Positions 51,857 through 61,392 of a stretch of DNA of 64,000 nucleotides are shown piece after piece. The stretch is from UBA2112 sp964596695 (lineage in GTDB: Bacteria; Patescibacteriota; Saccharimonadia; Saccharimonadales; Saccharimonadaceae). Numbering within the stretch: the first letter of the stretch is position 1; the number at the start of each line of letters is the position of its first letter. The notes beneath the pieces were generated by a model. The model was not told where the DNA came from and made no database searches. It saw only the letters and a list, made by a program, of their open reading frames with translations. Position numbers and translations under genes: made by a program. The stretch is taken from positions 124,001-188,000 of the forward strand of contig CAZQVE010000002.1 of assembly GCA_964596695.1 (NCBI GenBank), read 5' to 3'.

Positions 51857-52657
51857 ATGCTCGACAGTCCCATATCGGTTCCGTCGCTGAAGTCCCAGAA
51901 CGAGAAGAATCACCTGCTCATACGGCAGAGATTCATTGATGCTGCCGAGGGACGACTAGACGATGTTATCGAGGAGTTCGAAAAAGCATTCGATATCTTA
52001 TGTAAGTATCCGCAAACAGTAACGATTTTTGGCTCAGCGCGTCTTGCGCAGGATGACCCAGTATGTAAGCAGGCATTTGCCATCGCATGGGCGTTGGCCA
52101 AGCACGACTATGCCGTCGTAACTGGCGGCGGCGGCGGTGTGATGGAGGCGGCGAACCATGGAGCTATGAAGGCCAGCGGCACGTCGATCGGATTTAACAT
52201 TCACTTGCCGACCGAACAGAAACTCAATCCGTACACGACCGAGCATTTCACGTTTCAGCATTTCTTCGGTCGTAAGGTCGCCATGACGATGGACGCGAGC
52301 GGGTATATCTTCTGCGGGGGCGGTTTCGGTACGTTTGATGAAATGTTCGAGATTATCACGCTAGTACAGACGGGAATCATACCAAAAGTTCCGATTATTC
52401 TTTTGGGAACGGATTTCTGGAAGCCACTTGATGAATTTATCAATGAAACGTTGGCGAAAAAGTACAAAACAATCAATCCTATCGATAGCAAACTCTATAC
52501 GATAACGGATGACATTCCCTATGTTGTTGAGGCTATCAGTATTCATTCGCAGCGAACGGCATATGAAGAAATGCATGAACAGTTAGAGAAGACCAAGCAC
52601 GTGTATGGCAAGGAAAACCTGCTGGATCCAGACGAAGGCACGCTTGTTACGCAATAA
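51857..52657 (+). CDS. LOG/TIGR00730-family nucleoside-5'-monophosphate phosphoribohydrolase-like protein
   Basis: 266 residues. Rossmann fold with TIFGSARLAQDDP near 55, VTGGGGGVMEAANHGA near 85-100 and CGGGFGTFDEMFEIITL near 153-169 (the PGGxGTxxE signature, with Cys for Pro). LOG-family enzymes cleave ribose-phosphate from nucleotides; a 45-residue helical N-terminal extension precedes the fold. Begins 6 nt after the kinase gene and is probably cotranscribed. Confidence 0.9.
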   Translation: MLDSPISVPSLKSQNEKNHLLIRQRFIDAAEGRLDDVIEEFEKAFDILCKYPQTVTIFGSARLAQDDPVCKQAFAIAWALAKHDYAVVTGGGGGVMEAANHGAMKASGTSIGFNIHLPTEQKLNPYTTEHFTFQHFFGRKVAMTMDASGYIFCGGGFGTFDEMFEIITLVQTGIIPKVPIILLGTDFWKPLDEFINETLAKKYKTINPIDSKLYTITDDIPYVVEAISIHSQRTAYEEMHEQLEKTKHVYGKENLLDPDEGTLVTQ

Positions 52658-52709
52658 GACGTTACCGAATAAGACATACGGGCAGTGTTTGGCGTATAAT
52701 AGATAGGTT

Positions 52710-54683
52710 ATGGTCGCGAAGTTTAACCTAGTGACGAATTACCAGCCGACAGGAGACCAGCCGACGGCGATTGCTCAATTGCTAAAAGGTCTCGAAAAGG
52801 GCGACAAAGAGCAGACGCTGCTTGGCGTGACCGGCAGTGGCAAGACATTCACGATGGCGAACATTATCCAGCAGCGGCAAACCCCGACACTCGTTTTGGC
52901 GCACAATAAGACGCTGGCGGCGCAGTTATATAGCGAGTTCAAGGCGTACTTTCCGGATAATGAAGTTCATTATTTCGTCAGCTATTTCGATTATTACCAG
53001 CCGGAAGCTTATATTTCGTCCAGCGACACTTATATCGAAAAGGACAGCAAAATCAACGATGAAATCGATCGTCTGCGCCATGCGGCAACTACTGCGTTGC
53101 TGACACATCGCGATACGATTATCGTCGCCAGCGTTAGTTGTATTTATGGTATCGGCAACCCGGATGATTATGCCGACATGTCAATCACCGTGACTGTAGG
53201 CGAGCGACGGTTGCAGGATAAATTCGTTCGTCTACTGACCGATATTCAGTATCAGCGTAATGACATTGATTTTCATCGTGGCACGTTCCGCGTGAAGGGC
53301 GATGTCGTCGATGTCTTTCCAGCGGGCAGCGATGTGGCGTATCGTGTAGAATTTTTCGGAGACCAAGTGGATCGCGTGACACGAATCGATCCTCTGACTG
53401 GCGAGATTCTGGGTGAGCCGCACGAGTTAAAGATTTTCCCCAGTAGCCACTACGTAACGCCAAAAGAGAAGCTTGCACATGCGATTGACGGTATTCAGAA
53501 AGAGTTTGACGAGCGTTTGAAATGGTTTACGGAGCACGATAAGCACCTGGAGGCACAACGTCTGGCACAGCGAACGAAGTATGACTTGGAGATGCTGGAG
53601 CAGACTGGCTTTGTAAAGGGTATCGAGAATTATAGCCGCTATCTGACCAACCGCGAACCGGGTGAGCAGCCGGCCACACTGTTGGACTATTTCCCGGACG
53701 ACTGGCTGCTCTTCGTCGACGAAAGCCACCAGACGTTGCCGCAGGTGCGCGGTATGTATAACGGCGACCGCGCACGTAAGGAAGTATTGGTTGAGCACGG
53801 ATTCCGTCTCCCGTCGGCACTCGACAACCGTCCGCTACGTTTCGATGAATTTGAACGGCATATCAACCAGGCGGTGTACGTTTCGGCGACGCCGGGTGAG
53901 TATGAGTTGGCACATAGCCCCGAACCAGCGCAGCAAATTATCCGGCCTACAGGACTTTTGGATCCGGAAATCGTTCTCAAGCCGACGAAGGGTCAGGTTG
54001 ACGATCTCATCGCGGAAATTCGTGACCGAACCGCCAGGCAGCAACGCGTGCTCGTGACAACATTGACCAAACGCATGGCGGAAGATCTCAGCACCTATCT
54101 TCAGGATCTTGATATAAAGACGGCGTATATCCACAGCGACATCGATACGCTGGAGCGCGGTGACATTCTGCGTGACCTCCGTATGGGTGTCTATGACGTG
54201 CTGGTGGGCATCAACCTGCTGCGAGAAGGATTAGACCTACCCGAAGTCAGTTTGGTTGCTATCATGGACGCCGACAAAGAGGGCTTTTTGCGCAGTGAAA
54301 GCGCGCTGATCCAGACAATTGGTCGTGCTGCGCGTCACGTCGAGGGAACAGTGCTGCTCTATGCCGACCACACGACTAGATCCATGCAAGCGGCAATCGA
54401 CGAAACCAACCGCCGCCGTAGTATCCAGGAGGCGTTCAACAAGGAAAATGGCATTACGCCGCGTAGTGTTGACAAGGAAATCGGTGAAGGTCTACGTGCT
54501 ATTATTCCTATGAAAGAGGCTGACAAGAAGCCAAAGCTCGACCTCAAGAAGATTCCGAAAGACGAGTATGCTAGTCTCATCAAGGATCTGACCAGTCAAA
54601 TGGAACTGGCTAGCGCCAATCTGGAATTCGAAAAAGCCGCAGAACTCAGAGATCTTATCTCTGAAATCAGAACTAAGATGTAG
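52710..54683 (+). CDS. uvrB: Excinuclease ABC subunit B
   Basis: 657 residues. Walker A GVTGSGKTFTMA near 38, beta-hairpin YFVSYFDYYQPEAYI near 92-106, VDESHQTLPQV near 337 (DEXH-type Walker B), IQTIGRAARH near 533 and a C-terminal UVR motif for UvrC binding (MELASANLEFEKAAELRD near 631-648). Part of nucleotide excision repair. TATAAT (52695-52700) ends 9 nt before the ATG, so near-leaderless. Confidence 0.98.
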   Translation: MVAKFNLVTNYQPTGDQPTAIAQLLKGLEKGDKEQTLLGVTGSGKTFTMANIIQQRQTPTLVLAHNKTLAAQLYSEFKAYFPDNEVHYFVSYFDYYQPEAYISSSDTYIEKDSKINDEIDRLRHAATTALLTHRDTIIVASVSCIYGIGNPDDYADMSITVTVGERRLQDKFVRLLTDIQYQRNDIDFHRGTFRVKGDVVDVFPAGSDVAYRVEFFGDQVDRVTRIDPLTGEILGEPHELKIFPSSHYVTPKEKLAHAIDGIQKEFDERLKWFTEHDKHLEAQRLAQRTKYDLEMLEQTGFVKGIENYSRYLTNREPGEQPATLLDYFPDDWLLFVDESHQTLPQVRGMYNGDRARKEVLVEHGFRLPSALDNRPLRFDEFERHINQAVYVSATPGEYELAHSPEPAQQIIRPTGLLDPEIVLKPTKGQVDDLIAEIRDRTARQQRVLVTTLTKRMAEDLSTYLQDLDIKTAYIHSDIDTLERGDILRDLRMGVYDVLVGINLLREGLDLPEVSLVAIMDADKEGFLRSESALIQTIGRAARHVEGTVLLYADHTTRSMQAAIDETNRRRSIQEAFNKENGITPRSVDKEIGEGLRAIIPMKEADKKPKLDLKKIPKDEYASLIKDLTSQMELASANLEFEKAAELRDLISEIRTKM

Positions 54684-54739
54684 TTTCTATCGATTACCAT
54701 CTACCAACTACCACCTCATATGCTATACTAAGCATAAGC

Positions 54740-57421
54740 ATGGAAGATTCGTCGACGAACCCCTACATACCACAGGAATCCGATGCCATCCGGGCCAAGA
54801 TCTACGAGCGCCAGTCACCGCTGGGGCGGATTGTCAAATGGGCCATGATTATAACGGCCGTAGTGGCCGTGTTAGTCGGGGGTGGGCTCTTTTTTGTGGT
54901 TCCGCGAACGACCGCTGTTGACCAGCAGGCACGGATGAAGCTGGCGGATGTCTTGCAACCGCCGGATCAGACGCTCAAACGGGTAGACGTGACATCTAAG
55001 GTCGGCTTTCGCTTAAACTACGATAACCATATATATAATAGCTACGCCGAAGTGGGCGACAGCACGGCTGGCACAGATAGTAGCGAGGCTATTCTTACCG
55101 GACAAACGTACGAAAACAACGACCTGAGGACTTCTCGGGCTTACAACTATGTCCGCATCCGACCCATCGAGAGTGTTGATTCTTCTCGGGCGTTAAAACC
55201 GATTCCGCCTCAGTTAGAGATCTTCGCGACTGTGAGCGACAAGCAGCTGGACGCCGCGGCTGCCGTTCCCGAAAACAAGAACCTTTCCAAGCTCAGTCTG
55301 TTTGTCAAACTGGACGGTGACAAACGCCAAGAAAAGAAAGTCGCTGACGACAACACGATCGTGTCGATTGAGGCGACTAAACCGGTGGCAACGACTATTG
55401 GCGACGTACAGTATCAGAAGGTTCGCTATACCACGACGAACAACAATTACCGTGTTTCAAACGTCAAATACGATGATTGTTACTACACGATCCAATACAA
55501 CCAACCGTATTCTATCTGTATTAGTGGCGTTCGTCCGACAACCGTTAGTGCCGCAAGCCTGGTCGAAGACGTGTTTAATTCGATTATATTCGAACAGCCA
55601 CAGGTAACATCCGATAGCTCGTCTTCTTCATCAGACAGTAAGACCGATGATTCTAAGAAAACATCGTTCCTCTTCCCTCTTGCCAGGCTTGCTCAAGCGA
55701 CGACAACAACCGACGACGACACGACCGATTCCACCGAAAGCACCACTGGATTTGACGATAGCGAAGGCAATGAGTCACCACTTCTCACGATCACGCCGTA
55801 TTACTACAATGACGCGGCCAGTCTGAAGGCGATAGCCAAGACGCAACCGAGTGTTGTGCGCGTCGGTATGATTTATTGCGCGAACTTGGCGCTTAAGTTG
55901 GTTGACGGCAGTACGGCAACGACACTGTCTGACGCGTGCGTTGGAAATGTCGCGAGCGGTGTCTTTATTAGCAAAGACGGCTACGTTGCAACGACAGGCC
56001 ACGCTATTCGATCTCAGAAGAAGGCGGCGATTGATGGTTACATTAATTTTGCGCCAGACCAGAACCAGATGCTTGATCGTCTGCAACGCGTACTTGACTA
56101 TCTGCTCAAAGCAAAAATTATTCTCCAATCCGATGCGGATTATCTAAAGACCGGCGCTTCGACCGGTGACCAGGAAGCGTTAGCTAAGGTAGAAAATATC
56201 GCCTCTATTATTCCGGACAACTCCATCACGGCGGTAAACGAAGAATACACCTACGCGGTTCAACCATCAGATAAGCCGATCGTCATCGATCACAACGATA
56301 CGAACAAACCATCGTTTGCTTACTCTGACAGTGTGCTGAGCGCGAAGTACGTCGCGTCTGACTACGATGCTACCAAATCGATCCAAGAGGTATTTGGTAG
56401 TGCGACTCCGCCAACTGATGTTGGGCTACTGAAGGTTGATGGCAATTTCCCAGACGTGCCGATCGCCGCGAATGAAGACGTCAAGTCCGACGACATATTA
56501 AACACGATCGGCTATCCTGCGTATTCGGACAGTTCGTTAACGATTGACAAGCTTCGCAACCTACCGATCGCCACGGTCAGCAAGGTTGACCAGGCGTATA
56601 AGAAGGACGGCAGCCGGTTTATTCAGACCAACATGCCCGTCCTACCTGGTAACGATGGCGCTCCGGTTATGGATAGTAACGGCCAGCTCGTTGGGTTTGC
56701 CGTGTATGGAATGTCATATTGCCCGGATCAGCTATGCTTCGCTAACGGCACCGTTCGATCTTCGGCAGAACTTCTGAAACTGCTTGATGACAACAATATC
56801 CACTTGAAGACGGGCAGTGCGACGACGAAAAGCTGGGTTGATGGCGTCGACCAGTACTTCCGTGCCAATTACGCTGCAAGCGCTTCCGCGTTCGGGGAGT
56901 CGGGTAGTCTGTATGTACACAGCCAATGGGCTGATCCTTTGCAGAAATTAGCAGTATCCAACCAAGGTACGAAATACGACACGTCACTAATGAACCAATT
57001 GCAAGCCGTCATGATAGTCGCACTCATCATCCTTGTTGTCGCGACGATTCTTCTGACTATCATTTTCTTCATTCGGCGGTATCGTGTTCGTCAGCTGCAA
57101 GTCGGTCATTATGGGGCGACCAACAAGCAAGCACCAGCTCCTGCCGGAGCCATGCCGCAACCGTTACCGTCGACATCCCTTCCGCCAGTACAACCTCCGG
57201 TTACTCCTTCGACACCGGCTACACCACAAACACCGCCATCTGAATCTCCGGCGCTACCGATTCATGATGATTCAGCCGCCGTTCCAGGTGCCGCTCAGCC
57301 GCAGTCGCCGGAGCCATCTACACCTCCGCAGTCACCATCTACCCCGCCGGCGTCACCAGAGGTGCCAAGCAGCCCCGACCAGCAAGCTTCCGGGCCGGTT
57401 GAAGATCCGTTCTATAAATAG
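54740..57421 (+). CDS. Large membrane-anchored trypsin-fold protein lacking the catalytic Ser
   Basis: 893 residues. Cytoplasmic N-terminus, helix near 34-56 (WAMIITAVVAVLVGGGLFFVV), a 700-residue extracytoplasmic part, a second helix near 758-782 and a Pro/Ser/Thr-rich cytoplasmic tail of about 105 residues. Residues 370-690 resemble an HtrA/trypsin-type domain: ATTGHAI with His421, PTDVGLLKVDG with Asp560, but GNDGAPV in place of GNSGGP, so Asp639 stands where the serine should be. Four Cys in the domain may form disulfides. Protease activity is therefore unlikely. TGCTATACT (54724-54729) ends 10 nt before the ATG. Confidence 0.8.
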   Translation: MEDSSTNPYIPQESDAIRAKIYERQSPLGRIVKWAMIITAVVAVLVGGGLFFVVPRTTAVDQQARMKLADVLQPPDQTLKRVDVTSKVGFRLNYDNHIYNSYAEVGDSTAGTDSSEAILTGQTYENNDLRTSRAYNYVRIRPIESVDSSRALKPIPPQLEIFATVSDKQLDAAAAVPENKNLSKLSLFVKLDGDKRQEKKVADDNTIVSIEATKPVATTIGDVQYQKVRYTTTNNNYRVSNVKYDDCYYTIQYNQPYSICISGVRPTTVSAASLVEDVFNSIIFEQPQVTSDSSSSSSDSKTDDSKKTSFLFPLARLAQATTTTDDDTTDSTESTTGFDDSEGNESPLLTITPYYYNDAASLKAIAKTQPSVVRVGMIYCANLALKLVDGSTATTLSDACVGNVASGVFISKDGYVATTGHAIRSQKKAAIDGYINFAPDQNQMLDRLQRVLDYLLKAKIILQSDADYLKTGASTGDQEALAKVENIASIIPDNSITAVNEEYTYAVQPSDKPIVIDHNDTNKPSFAYSDSVLSAKYVASDYDATKSIQEVFGSATPPTDVGLLKVDGNFPDVPIAANEDVKSDDILNTIGYPAYSDSSLTIDKLRNLPIATVSKVDQAYKKDGSRFIQTNMPVLPGNDGAPVMDSNGQLVGFAVYGMSYCPDQLCFANGTVRSSAELLKLLDDNNIHLKTGSATTKSWVDGVDQYFRANYAASASAFGESGSLYVHSQWADPLQKLAVSNQGTKYDTSLMNQLQAVMIVALIILVVATILLTIIFFIRRYRVRQLQVGHYGATNKQAPAPAGAMPQPLPSTSLPPVQPPVTPSTPATPQTPPSESPALPIHDDSAAVPGAAQPQSPEPSTPPQSPSTPPASPEVPSSPDQQASGPVEDPFYK

Positions 57422-57500
57422 TCTCAAGCATTTTTTTCAAATAATATTGTAGGACAAGCAATTTCCTGGTAATATCGAAGCATAAAGCGTCGGAGGGAAT

Positions 57501-58469
57501 ATGGCAGGGGAGATTCTACGGTTCGCAAAACTAAACAGGGAGCAAGCTCGGAAGCGGTATCGGCCAGGTGCGCCATCACTCAAGTCCGAACCAAAAAGCG
57601 AGCTAGAGAAACATCTACGCGAAGACGGTATCGCACAGGTTCGCCTCCATATAGATACCAATGAGTTTCAAGAACTGAGTGATCAATATGCCGTATGTAT
57701 AGATGAACATGCCCGCCTCCTTAACTGGACAGCGGGTAATTTTAATAAAGAGGGCGTTCCCGAAGACGGGCATGTACGCAAGGATCTCGATTTTAACCCG
57801 GCAGGCATGCAAATAGAGGATCCCAAGAATCTCTTTCATTTTAATAATTCACTATGGGCGCGATGGTCTTTTGAGACGCCAAAAAAGGTTTCGCCGGAAT
57901 TTAACGAGTTCATGGATCACGGCTTGCAGTTACATAGCGAGCTGACGAGGGCTGCTATGCGCTATGTGAATATTCTCCGTAAGTCATATGTAGGTATAGA
58001 CGAGCTGTTCTTTCCCAACCGAATGGCATCAACGACCCTACGGCTGCTACGCTATGACGGCTATCAGACGCATAACGAAGAGGGGGAGCCTATAGTCGAA
58101 AACGGCGCGCAAGTCGCAAAGGCGCATTATGATCGTGGCGGCATGACGATCCAGGCGTATTCAAGTGCACCGGGTTTTTGGATTCGTCCCAAGGGTGCGA
58201 ATATACGCAACTATAAGAAAGTCCATCCGCCATATGGAGAGAACCAATCTCAGTTGTTTTTCGGCGAGGGATTCCGTGCGGTTTATGGAACCAGAACGCC
58301 GCTTTTACCCCTCTATCATGGCGTGGATAGGATTTTTGACGAGAACGAGAATCACGTTCCATCACGAACTGCCGCGATCCTGTTTGTCGATGCGCCGTTG
58401 GTTGACTTCGGCGTGACAAGTGTCGAGACGCAGCCGGAACGTGCTGACAAAGAGAATCTTAGCGTTTAG
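57501..58469 (+). CDS. Fe(II)/2-oxoglutarate-dependent oxygenase-like protein (IPNS-type)
   Basis: 322 residues, cytoplasmic. Double-stranded beta-helix iron site: H209-x-D211 in KAHYDRGGMTIQAY, a distal candidate His273 in LPLYHGVDRI, and Arg289 in PSRTAAILFVD at the 2-oxoglutarate-binding position. Layout resembles the isopenicillin-N-synthase/2OG oxygenase superfamily. Substrate unknown; oxygen is needed. GGAGGG lies before the ATG, 79 nt after the trypsin-fold gene. Its end overlaps the convergent GtrA-like gene by 4 nt. Confidence 0.7.
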   Translation: MAGEILRFAKLNREQARKRYRPGAPSLKSEPKSELEKHLREDGIAQVRLHIDTNEFQELSDQYAVCIDEHARLLNWTAGNFNKEGVPEDGHVRKDLDFNPAGMQIEDPKNLFHFNNSLWARWSFETPKKVSPEFNEFMDHGLQLHSELTRAAMRYVNILRKSYVGIDELFFPNRMASTTLRLLRYDGYQTHNEEGEPIVENGAQVAKAHYDRGGMTIQAYSSAPGFWIRPKGANIRNYKKVHPPYGENQSQLFFGEGFRAVYGTRTPLLPLYHGVDRIFDENENHVPSRTAAILFVDAPLVDFGVTSVETQPERADKENLSV

Positions 58470-58939
58470 GTTCGTGTTTGCTTGCGCAGTGAGAATAGCT
58501 TGTGACGACGCGGCGGCGCGAATACCCAAAACCGCAGACCTATGAACGTCCATAGTATTGACAATGCAGCCGAGATAAACTGTCCGATATATGTCGATAT
58601 GCCAAATATCGAATAAAGCTGCCAGGTGATATTAAAGGTAATCAACGCGCTGGCGCTCATGAACACGATAAAACGCCAGATTTCGGATGTTGTCTTACGC
58701 TTTTTGCGAGAGTCGCTGAACACCCAGCGGTCGTCGGCGATAAAAAACAGCGCGTTTGCCAGTACGGTGGCAACGAGCAATGATTGAAACTTATCAACAC
58801 CCATACCCTTGTCCAGGCCGAAGTTAATAAGGTAGGTTCCCCAAAACGGGATATTTCCGGCTAGCTGCAGTTTGATAAATTGCCATAGTAGGAGGAGAGC
58901 AGCCTTTCGTTTTTTTGATTTCTTTTTGTTTTTAGGCAT
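58466..58939 (-). CDS. GtrA-like membrane protein
   Basis: 157 residues, very basic N-terminus (MPKNKKKSKKRK) then four helices: about 16-40, 53-71 (LLVATVLANALFFIADDRWVF, the best GtrA-like segment), 90-107 and 118-141. GtrA-like proteins are thought to help move lipid-linked sugars. TGCTATACT on the minus strand (58958-58953) ends 13 nt before the ATG, leaving only a few bases of leader. No glycosyltransferase partner is adjacent. Confidence 0.75.
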   Translation of the reverse strand: MPKNKKKSKKRKAALLLLWQFIKLQLAGNIPFWGTYLINFGLDKGMGVDKFQSLLVATVLANALFFIADDRWVFSDSRKKRKTTSEIWRFIVFMSASALITFNITWQLYSIFGISTYIGQFISAALSILWTFIGLRFWVFAPPRRHKLFSLRKQTRT

Positions 58940-58993
58940 ATGTGTTGTTTAGAGTATAGCAGAAACAGTGGTCAATGCGATACAATAGTCGTT

Positions 58994-59752
58994 ATGAGTA
59001 ATATGATAGAAGTGCGCGATCTCAAGAAGCGCTACGGAGACAAACAGGCCGTTGACGGCATCAGTTTTTCGGTTAAAAAGGGCGAAATCTTCGGCATCTT
59101 GGGGCCGAATGGCGCCGGCAAAACGACAACGTTGGAGATGATGGAAACGTTACGTAACATCGATAGCGGTACGGTACATATCGACGGAATCAACGTTGCG
59201 GAGAATCCCCAGAAGATCAAATACCTCATTGGTGTACAACCGCAAAGTCCGGCATTTCAGGACAAAACGAAGCTGAAAGAAGTGATCGAAATGTTCTCTG
59301 CCGCGTACGGAGAAAAAGTCGACGCAATCAAATTCTTGCGCGACGTTAACCTGGAAGAAAAAGCCAACGCATACGTCGAAGAACTCTCGGGTGGCCAGAA
59401 ACAGCGTTTGAGTATCACGACCGCTCTCGTCCATGGGCCGAAAGTGTTTTTCCTGGACGAACCGACGACCGGTCTTGACCCGCAGGCTCGCCGCCACCTC
59501 TGGAAGCTGATTGAGCAGGTGCGCGACCGAGGAATCAGCGTCGTTATGACGACTCACTACATGGACGAGGCCGAGATCCTGTGCGATCGAATCGCCGTTA
59601 TGGATAACGGCAAGATTATTGCCGAAGACACGCCGAAAAACCTCATCAAAGCGTTGCTCAAGCGTGGTTTCAAAAAAGAGCAACACGTCGAGCAAGCCAA
59701 TCTCGAGGATGTCTTCATCGACTTAACGGGGAAAGGGCTAAGGGAAGGATAA
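58994..59752 (+). CDS. ABC-2 type transporter, ATP-binding protein
   Basis: 252 residues. Walker A GPNGAGKTTTLEMM near 36, Q-loop VGVQPQ region, signature LSGGQKQRLSITTAL near 134, Walker B VFFLDEPTTGLDPQ near 154 and TTHYMDEAE with the switch His near 190. Start ATG 58994 follows TACAAT (58981-58986) by 7 nt; an upstream in-frame start at 58940 precedes this promoter. Pairs with the permease 3 nt downstream. Confidence 0.95.
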   Translation: MSNMIEVRDLKKRYGDKQAVDGISFSVKKGEIFGILGPNGAGKTTTLEMMETLRNIDSGTVHIDGINVAENPQKIKYLIGVQPQSPAFQDKTKLKEVIEMFSAAYGEKVDAIKFLRDVNLEEKANAYVEELSGGQKQRLSITTALVHGPKVFFLDEPTTGLDPQARRHLWKLIEQVRDRGISVVMTTHYMDEAEILCDRIAVMDNGKIIAEDTPKNLIKALLKRGFKKEQHVEQANLEDVFIDLTGKGLREG

Positions 59753-59755
59753 GTC

Positions 59756-60865
59756 ATGAAAAAATCACTCTACACTGTACTGACGCTTTATAAGATCAAC
59801 ACTCGACGTTTTTTCCGTGATAGGCTGTCTATCTTTTTCGGTATTGGTTTCCCGCTTATCTTCCTCTTCGTCTTTGGTGGGCTGAATAGCGGTGGTAACG
59901 ACGTATCGTTTAACGTTGCGATCGTCAACCACTCCGATAGTTCGTTTTCGCGCACATTTGTTAAGAATACCAACGACAGTAAGGTTCTAAATGTCGACAA
60001 AGACATAAAGACACTCGATGACGCTAAAAGTAAGATGAGTCGTTCTGAGCTTGACGCTACCATTGTATTGCCGAAAGATTTCGGTGTCGTGCAGCAAGGT
60101 CAAACATATCCAAGTGGCCAGGTAGAGGTTATCTACACGCAAAACAATGCATCGTCCGGCCAGGCGCTTAGCTCGGTTCTACAGGCGCAATTCAAGGCAA
60201 TCAATGCTAAATTCGTCGATAACAAAGAGCCGTTTTCAGTTAAAGCGAAGCAGCTCAATGAAAAGAGCCTGACGGCGTTTGACTATGCCTTCTCCGGGCT
60301 CCTCGGTTTCGCGATCATAGGTATGGGTATCTTTGGACCTATCAACGTCTTTCCAGAGTTGAAGAAAATGGGCATCTTACGACGCCTTAGTACGACCCCG
60401 CTTCGCGTGTGGCAGTACTTCCTGTCGATTATGATGGGGCAAGCGACGACCGGGCTGCTTTCGATTGCGATTATGTTCGTCGTAGCAATACTCGTGTTCC
60501 ATCTCAATGTCGTCGGCAACTATCTTGAGTTAGGTCTATTTACGATTTTCGGTATCGTCATGATTCTCGGTATCGGTCTTGCGCTCGGTGGTTGGGCGAA
60601 AAACGAACGCCAGGCGGCACCACTGTCTAACATAGTCGTCTTTCCTATGATGTTCCTCTCGGGTACGTTTTTCCCGCGGTATCTCATGCCTGAATGGTTG
60701 CAAAATGTCTCCGGATACCTTCCGCTAACACCGGTCATTGACGGCATACGTATGATTGCGACAGAGGGCAAGCACCTATGGGACATCGCGCCGCAGCTGG
60801 GGCTCATCGGCATCTGGTTGATCATAATTTACATCATTGCTTTCCGCGTCTTCCGCTGGGAGTAG
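59756..60865 (+). CDS. ABC-2 type transporter permease
   Basis: 369 residues. One N-terminal helix (FGIGFPLIFLFVFGGLNSGG near 27-46), a 130-residue extracytoplasmic domain, then five or six helices from about 178 with the ABC-2 segments FPELKKMGILRRLSTTPLR near 199 and MFLSGTFFPRYLMPEWLQ near 297. With the preceding ATPase forms an efflux-type transporter; substrate unknown. Confidence 0.93.
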   Translation: MKKSLYTVLTLYKINTRRFFRDRLSIFFGIGFPLIFLFVFGGLNSGGNDVSFNVAIVNHSDSSFSRTFVKNTNDSKVLNVDKDIKTLDDAKSKMSRSELDATIVLPKDFGVVQQGQTYPSGQVEVIYTQNNASSGQALSSVLQAQFKAINAKFVDNKEPFSVKAKQLNEKSLTAFDYAFSGLLGFAIIGMGIFGPINVFPELKKMGILRRLSTTPLRVWQYFLSIMMGQATTGLLSIAIMFVVAILVFHLNVVGNYLELGLFTIFGIVMILGIGLALGGWAKNERQAAPLSNIVVFPMMFLSGTFFPRYLMPEWLQNVSGYLPLTPVIDGIRMIATEGKHLWDIAPQLGLIGIWLIIIYIIAFRVFRWE

Positions 60866-60867
60866 AA

Positions 60868-60907
60868 ATAAAATACCCGTCGACTCATCTTGAGGCGGCG
60901 AGTATTT
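60868..60907. terminator. Terminator after the ABC-2 permease
   Basis: AAAATAC and GTATTTT flank an imperfect GC-rich stem (CCGTCG / CGGCGA); lies between the convergent permease and 60958-61251 genes. Confidence 0.6.
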
Positions 60908-60957
60908 TACGCCGTCCGGATAAGTGACGGGGTGTGGGGAAGAAGACGAGCCGAGAC

Positions 60958-61251
60958 CTAATCTCCCACAAGACTGCAGCAGACAAAAAAAGTGGCAATT
61001 GCGGCTGCGGTGCCCGTAAGCGCAGTGTATCCGCCAATCCAACCACCGAATAAGTCGCTGCGGTAGAAATCCAGCCTGTTGGCGGCTGCAATCCACCCTG
61101 CGAGCAGCGCGAACCAAGTCACGACTAGCAGCACAATCCGTAGGAAGACCTTGTTGGGTACCAGGATAATGCTCAGTGCCGGGCCGCCTACTGTCCACCC
61201 AATGAACGTGATCGGTAGCACGACGGCGAGCACTGTCAATAGGTTGATCAT
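60958..61251 (-). CDS. Small polytopic membrane protein
   Basis: 97 residues from ATG 61251, chosen for the AGAGAGGA ribosome site 5-6 nt upstream. Three helices: about 3-24 (LTVLAVVLPITFIGWTVG), 34-53 (FLRIVLLVVTWFALLAGWIAA) and 70-90. A minus-strand promoter TTGACA, 17-bp spacer, TATATT lies around 61340-61312 and leaves a GC-rich leader. Isolated between two plus-strand units. No family recognised. Confidence 0.6.
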   Translation of the reverse strand: MINLLTVLAVVLPITFIGWTVGGPALSIILVPNKVFLRIVLLVVTWFALLAGWIAAANRLDFYRSDLFGGWIGGYTALTGTAAAIATFFVCCSLVGD

Positions 61252-61392
61252 CTCGTTCCTCTCTCGAAAGGACCGCATGCAGGCGCACGCGGCTACATGA
61301 TAACATTAATATAAACATAAGATACTCATTTGTCAATTAAGGAATAACTTTGAGCCTTTCCGAAAAAAGAACAAGCAAGTATAATAACAGCT

